Shown here: positions 13,295 through 14,117 of the stretch, piece by piece
Position numbering within the stretch: the first letter of the stretch is position 1
How the letters are laid out: every line of letters starts with the position of its first letter
Assembly (NCBI GenBank): GCA_026706225.1
Contig: JAPOZE010000234.1
Location: forward strand, 1 to 14,117
Direction of reading: 5' to 3'
From: Acidobacteriota bacterium
Lineage (GTDB): Bacteria > Acidobacteriota > Terriglobia > Versatilivoradales > Versatilivoraceae
Length of the DNA: 14,117 nt
Notes under the pieces: model-generated
The model's database searches: none
Told to the model about the DNA's origin: nothing
The model's input: only the letters and a program-made list of their open reading frames with translations
Made by a program: the position numbers and the translations under genes

Positions 13295-14117
13295 GTGGCA
13301 ACCACAACCTACGTCGAAGCCATTCGGCAGGGGCTTTGGGAGGAAATGACTCGAGACGAAGACGTCTTCGTGCTGGGCGAGGATGTCGGCGTCTATGGCG
13401 GCGCCTTCAAGGTGACGGCCGGCTTTCTGGATCAATTTGGGGAAGAGCGTGTCATGGACACGCCTCTATGCGAATCGGCCATCGTGGGGGCAGCCATTGG
13501 CGCCGCGCTGATGGGGATGCGGCCGGTGGCTGAAATGCAGTTCGCCGACTTCATCTCCTGTGCGTTTGACCAGATCACCAATTTCGCCGCCAAGTGCCGC
13601 TACCGGTGGGGAGCCGGAGTCCCTTTGGTGATCCGGGGGCCGTCCGGTGGTGGCATTCACGGGGGCCCCTTCCACTCTCAAAATCCGGAGATGTATTTCG
13701 TGCACACGCCGGGATTGAAGGTGGTGGCTCCCTCTACCGCCTATGACGCCAAGGGATTGATCAAGTCAGCCGTTCGTGATGAAGATCCCGTTCTTTTTTT
13801 CGAACACAAGTACCTCTATCGACGCGTCAAGGAGGAAATCCCGAGCGAAGAGTTCCTGGTCCCCATTGGCAAGGCAGAGGTCAAGAGGAAGGGCGGGGAT
13901 ATTTCAGTGATCACCTACGGAGCCATGGTTCACAATGCCTTGGAAGCCGCCGGAGTCCTGGCCGGAGATGGCGTCGAGTTGGAGGTGGTGGATCTGCGCA
14001 CCCTGGTGCCTCTGGACAAGGCAACGGTTCTCGAGTCGGTCAAGAAGACCGGAAAAGTGATTCTGTTGCACGAGGACACTCGGACCGGCGGCTTTGCGGG
14101 AGAACTGGCCGCGGTCA
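13295..14117 (+). CDS. 2-oxo acid dehydrogenase E1 component, beta subunit (3' truncated by window end)
   Basis: The gene starts with GTG at 13295 and stays open to the window edge, giving 274 codons of a protein usually about 325 aa long. It carries E1 beta landmarks: TYVEAIRQGLWEEM (~5-18), DVFVLGEDVGVYGGAF (~23-38), DTPLCESAIVGAAIGAA (~55-71) with the conserved ThDP-activating Glu60, EMQFADFI (~80-87), RGPSGGGIHGGPFHSQ (~114-129) with active-site His127, PGLKVVAPSTAYDAKG (~139-154) and DLRTLVPLD in the C-terminal transketolase-like domain. It pairs with the E1 alpha gene 3 bp upstream to form an alpha2beta2 E1. The close GTG/GGAGG arrangement implies coupled translation for equal subunit amounts. 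Substrate class is as uncertain as for the alpha subunit; the E2 gene would be expected just beyond the window. Confidence 0.93.
   Translation, partial: MATTTYVEAIRQGLWEEMTRDEDVFVLGEDVGVYGGAFKVTAGFLDQFGEERVMDTPLCESAIVGAAIGAALMGMRPVAEMQFADFISCAFDQITNFAAKCRYRWGAGVPLVIRGPSGGGIHGGPFHSQNPEMYFVHTPGLKVVAPSTAYDAKGLIKSAVRDEDPVLFFEHKYLYRRVKEEIPSEEFLVPIGKAEVKRKGGDISVITYGAMVHNALEAAGVLAGDGVELEVVDLRTLVPLDKATVLESVKKTGKVILLHEDTRTGGFAGELAAV

Noticed and set aside
12107..13435. 442-codon antisense frame across the E1 alpha gene
   Set aside because: It opposes a gene with complete ThDP motifs; its His/Gly/Pro-rich translation shows no recognisable domain.

Overview
The window is a gene-dense, GC-rich stretch of bacterial chromosome. 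It carries eleven recognisable protein genes, the first and last cut by the window edges. I see no RNA gene, insertion sequence, phage gene or CRISPR array. The most likely source is an Acidobacteriota-like bacterium. This rests on three genes together: an Oar-like TonB-dependent receptor with an N-terminal carboxypeptidase-regulatory-like domain, a VWFA-related protein of the kind common in that phylum, and a secreted PQQ-type beta-propeller protein. The assignment is an inference from gene content, not a phylogenetic result.

Layout. (1) Positions 1-3923, + strand: the end of an ADP-ribose pyrophosphatase-type Nudix hydrolase, an exported PQQ-like beta-propeller protein with two EF-hand-like loops, nicotinate phosphoribosyltransferase (pncB) and nicotinamidase (pncA). 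Three of the four act in NAD turnover and salvage. The last three genes are very close or overlapping and look like one operon. (2) Positions 3948-9037, - strand, read in the order VWFA protein, TonB-dependent receptor, Sel1-repeat protein: an envelope set. The VWFA and receptor genes are 53 bp apart and may be co-transcribed. (3) Positions 9139-10095 (-) and 10237-11193 (+): a TauD/TfdA-type Fe(II)/2-oxoglutarate dioxygenase and an ornithine cyclodeaminase/mu-crystallin family protein, divergent across a 141-bp spacer. (4) Positions 11389-14117, + strand: lipB (octanoyl transferase) followed by the E1 alpha and E1 beta subunits of a 2-oxo acid dehydrogenase. LipB supplies the octanoyl precursor of the lipoyl arm on which such complexes depend, so this neighbourhood is functionally coherent.

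Most of the window is ordinary housekeeping and envelope metabolism. I did not find a clearly new defence or mobile system. The points most worth a second look are the propeller protein inside the NAD-salvage operon, the repeat-built insertion and extra N-terminal module in the VWFA protein, and the dioxygenase/OCD pair, whose OCD member has an altered dinucleotide-binding motif. No gene-free stretch exceeds 300 bp; the longest is 195 bp (11194-11388).
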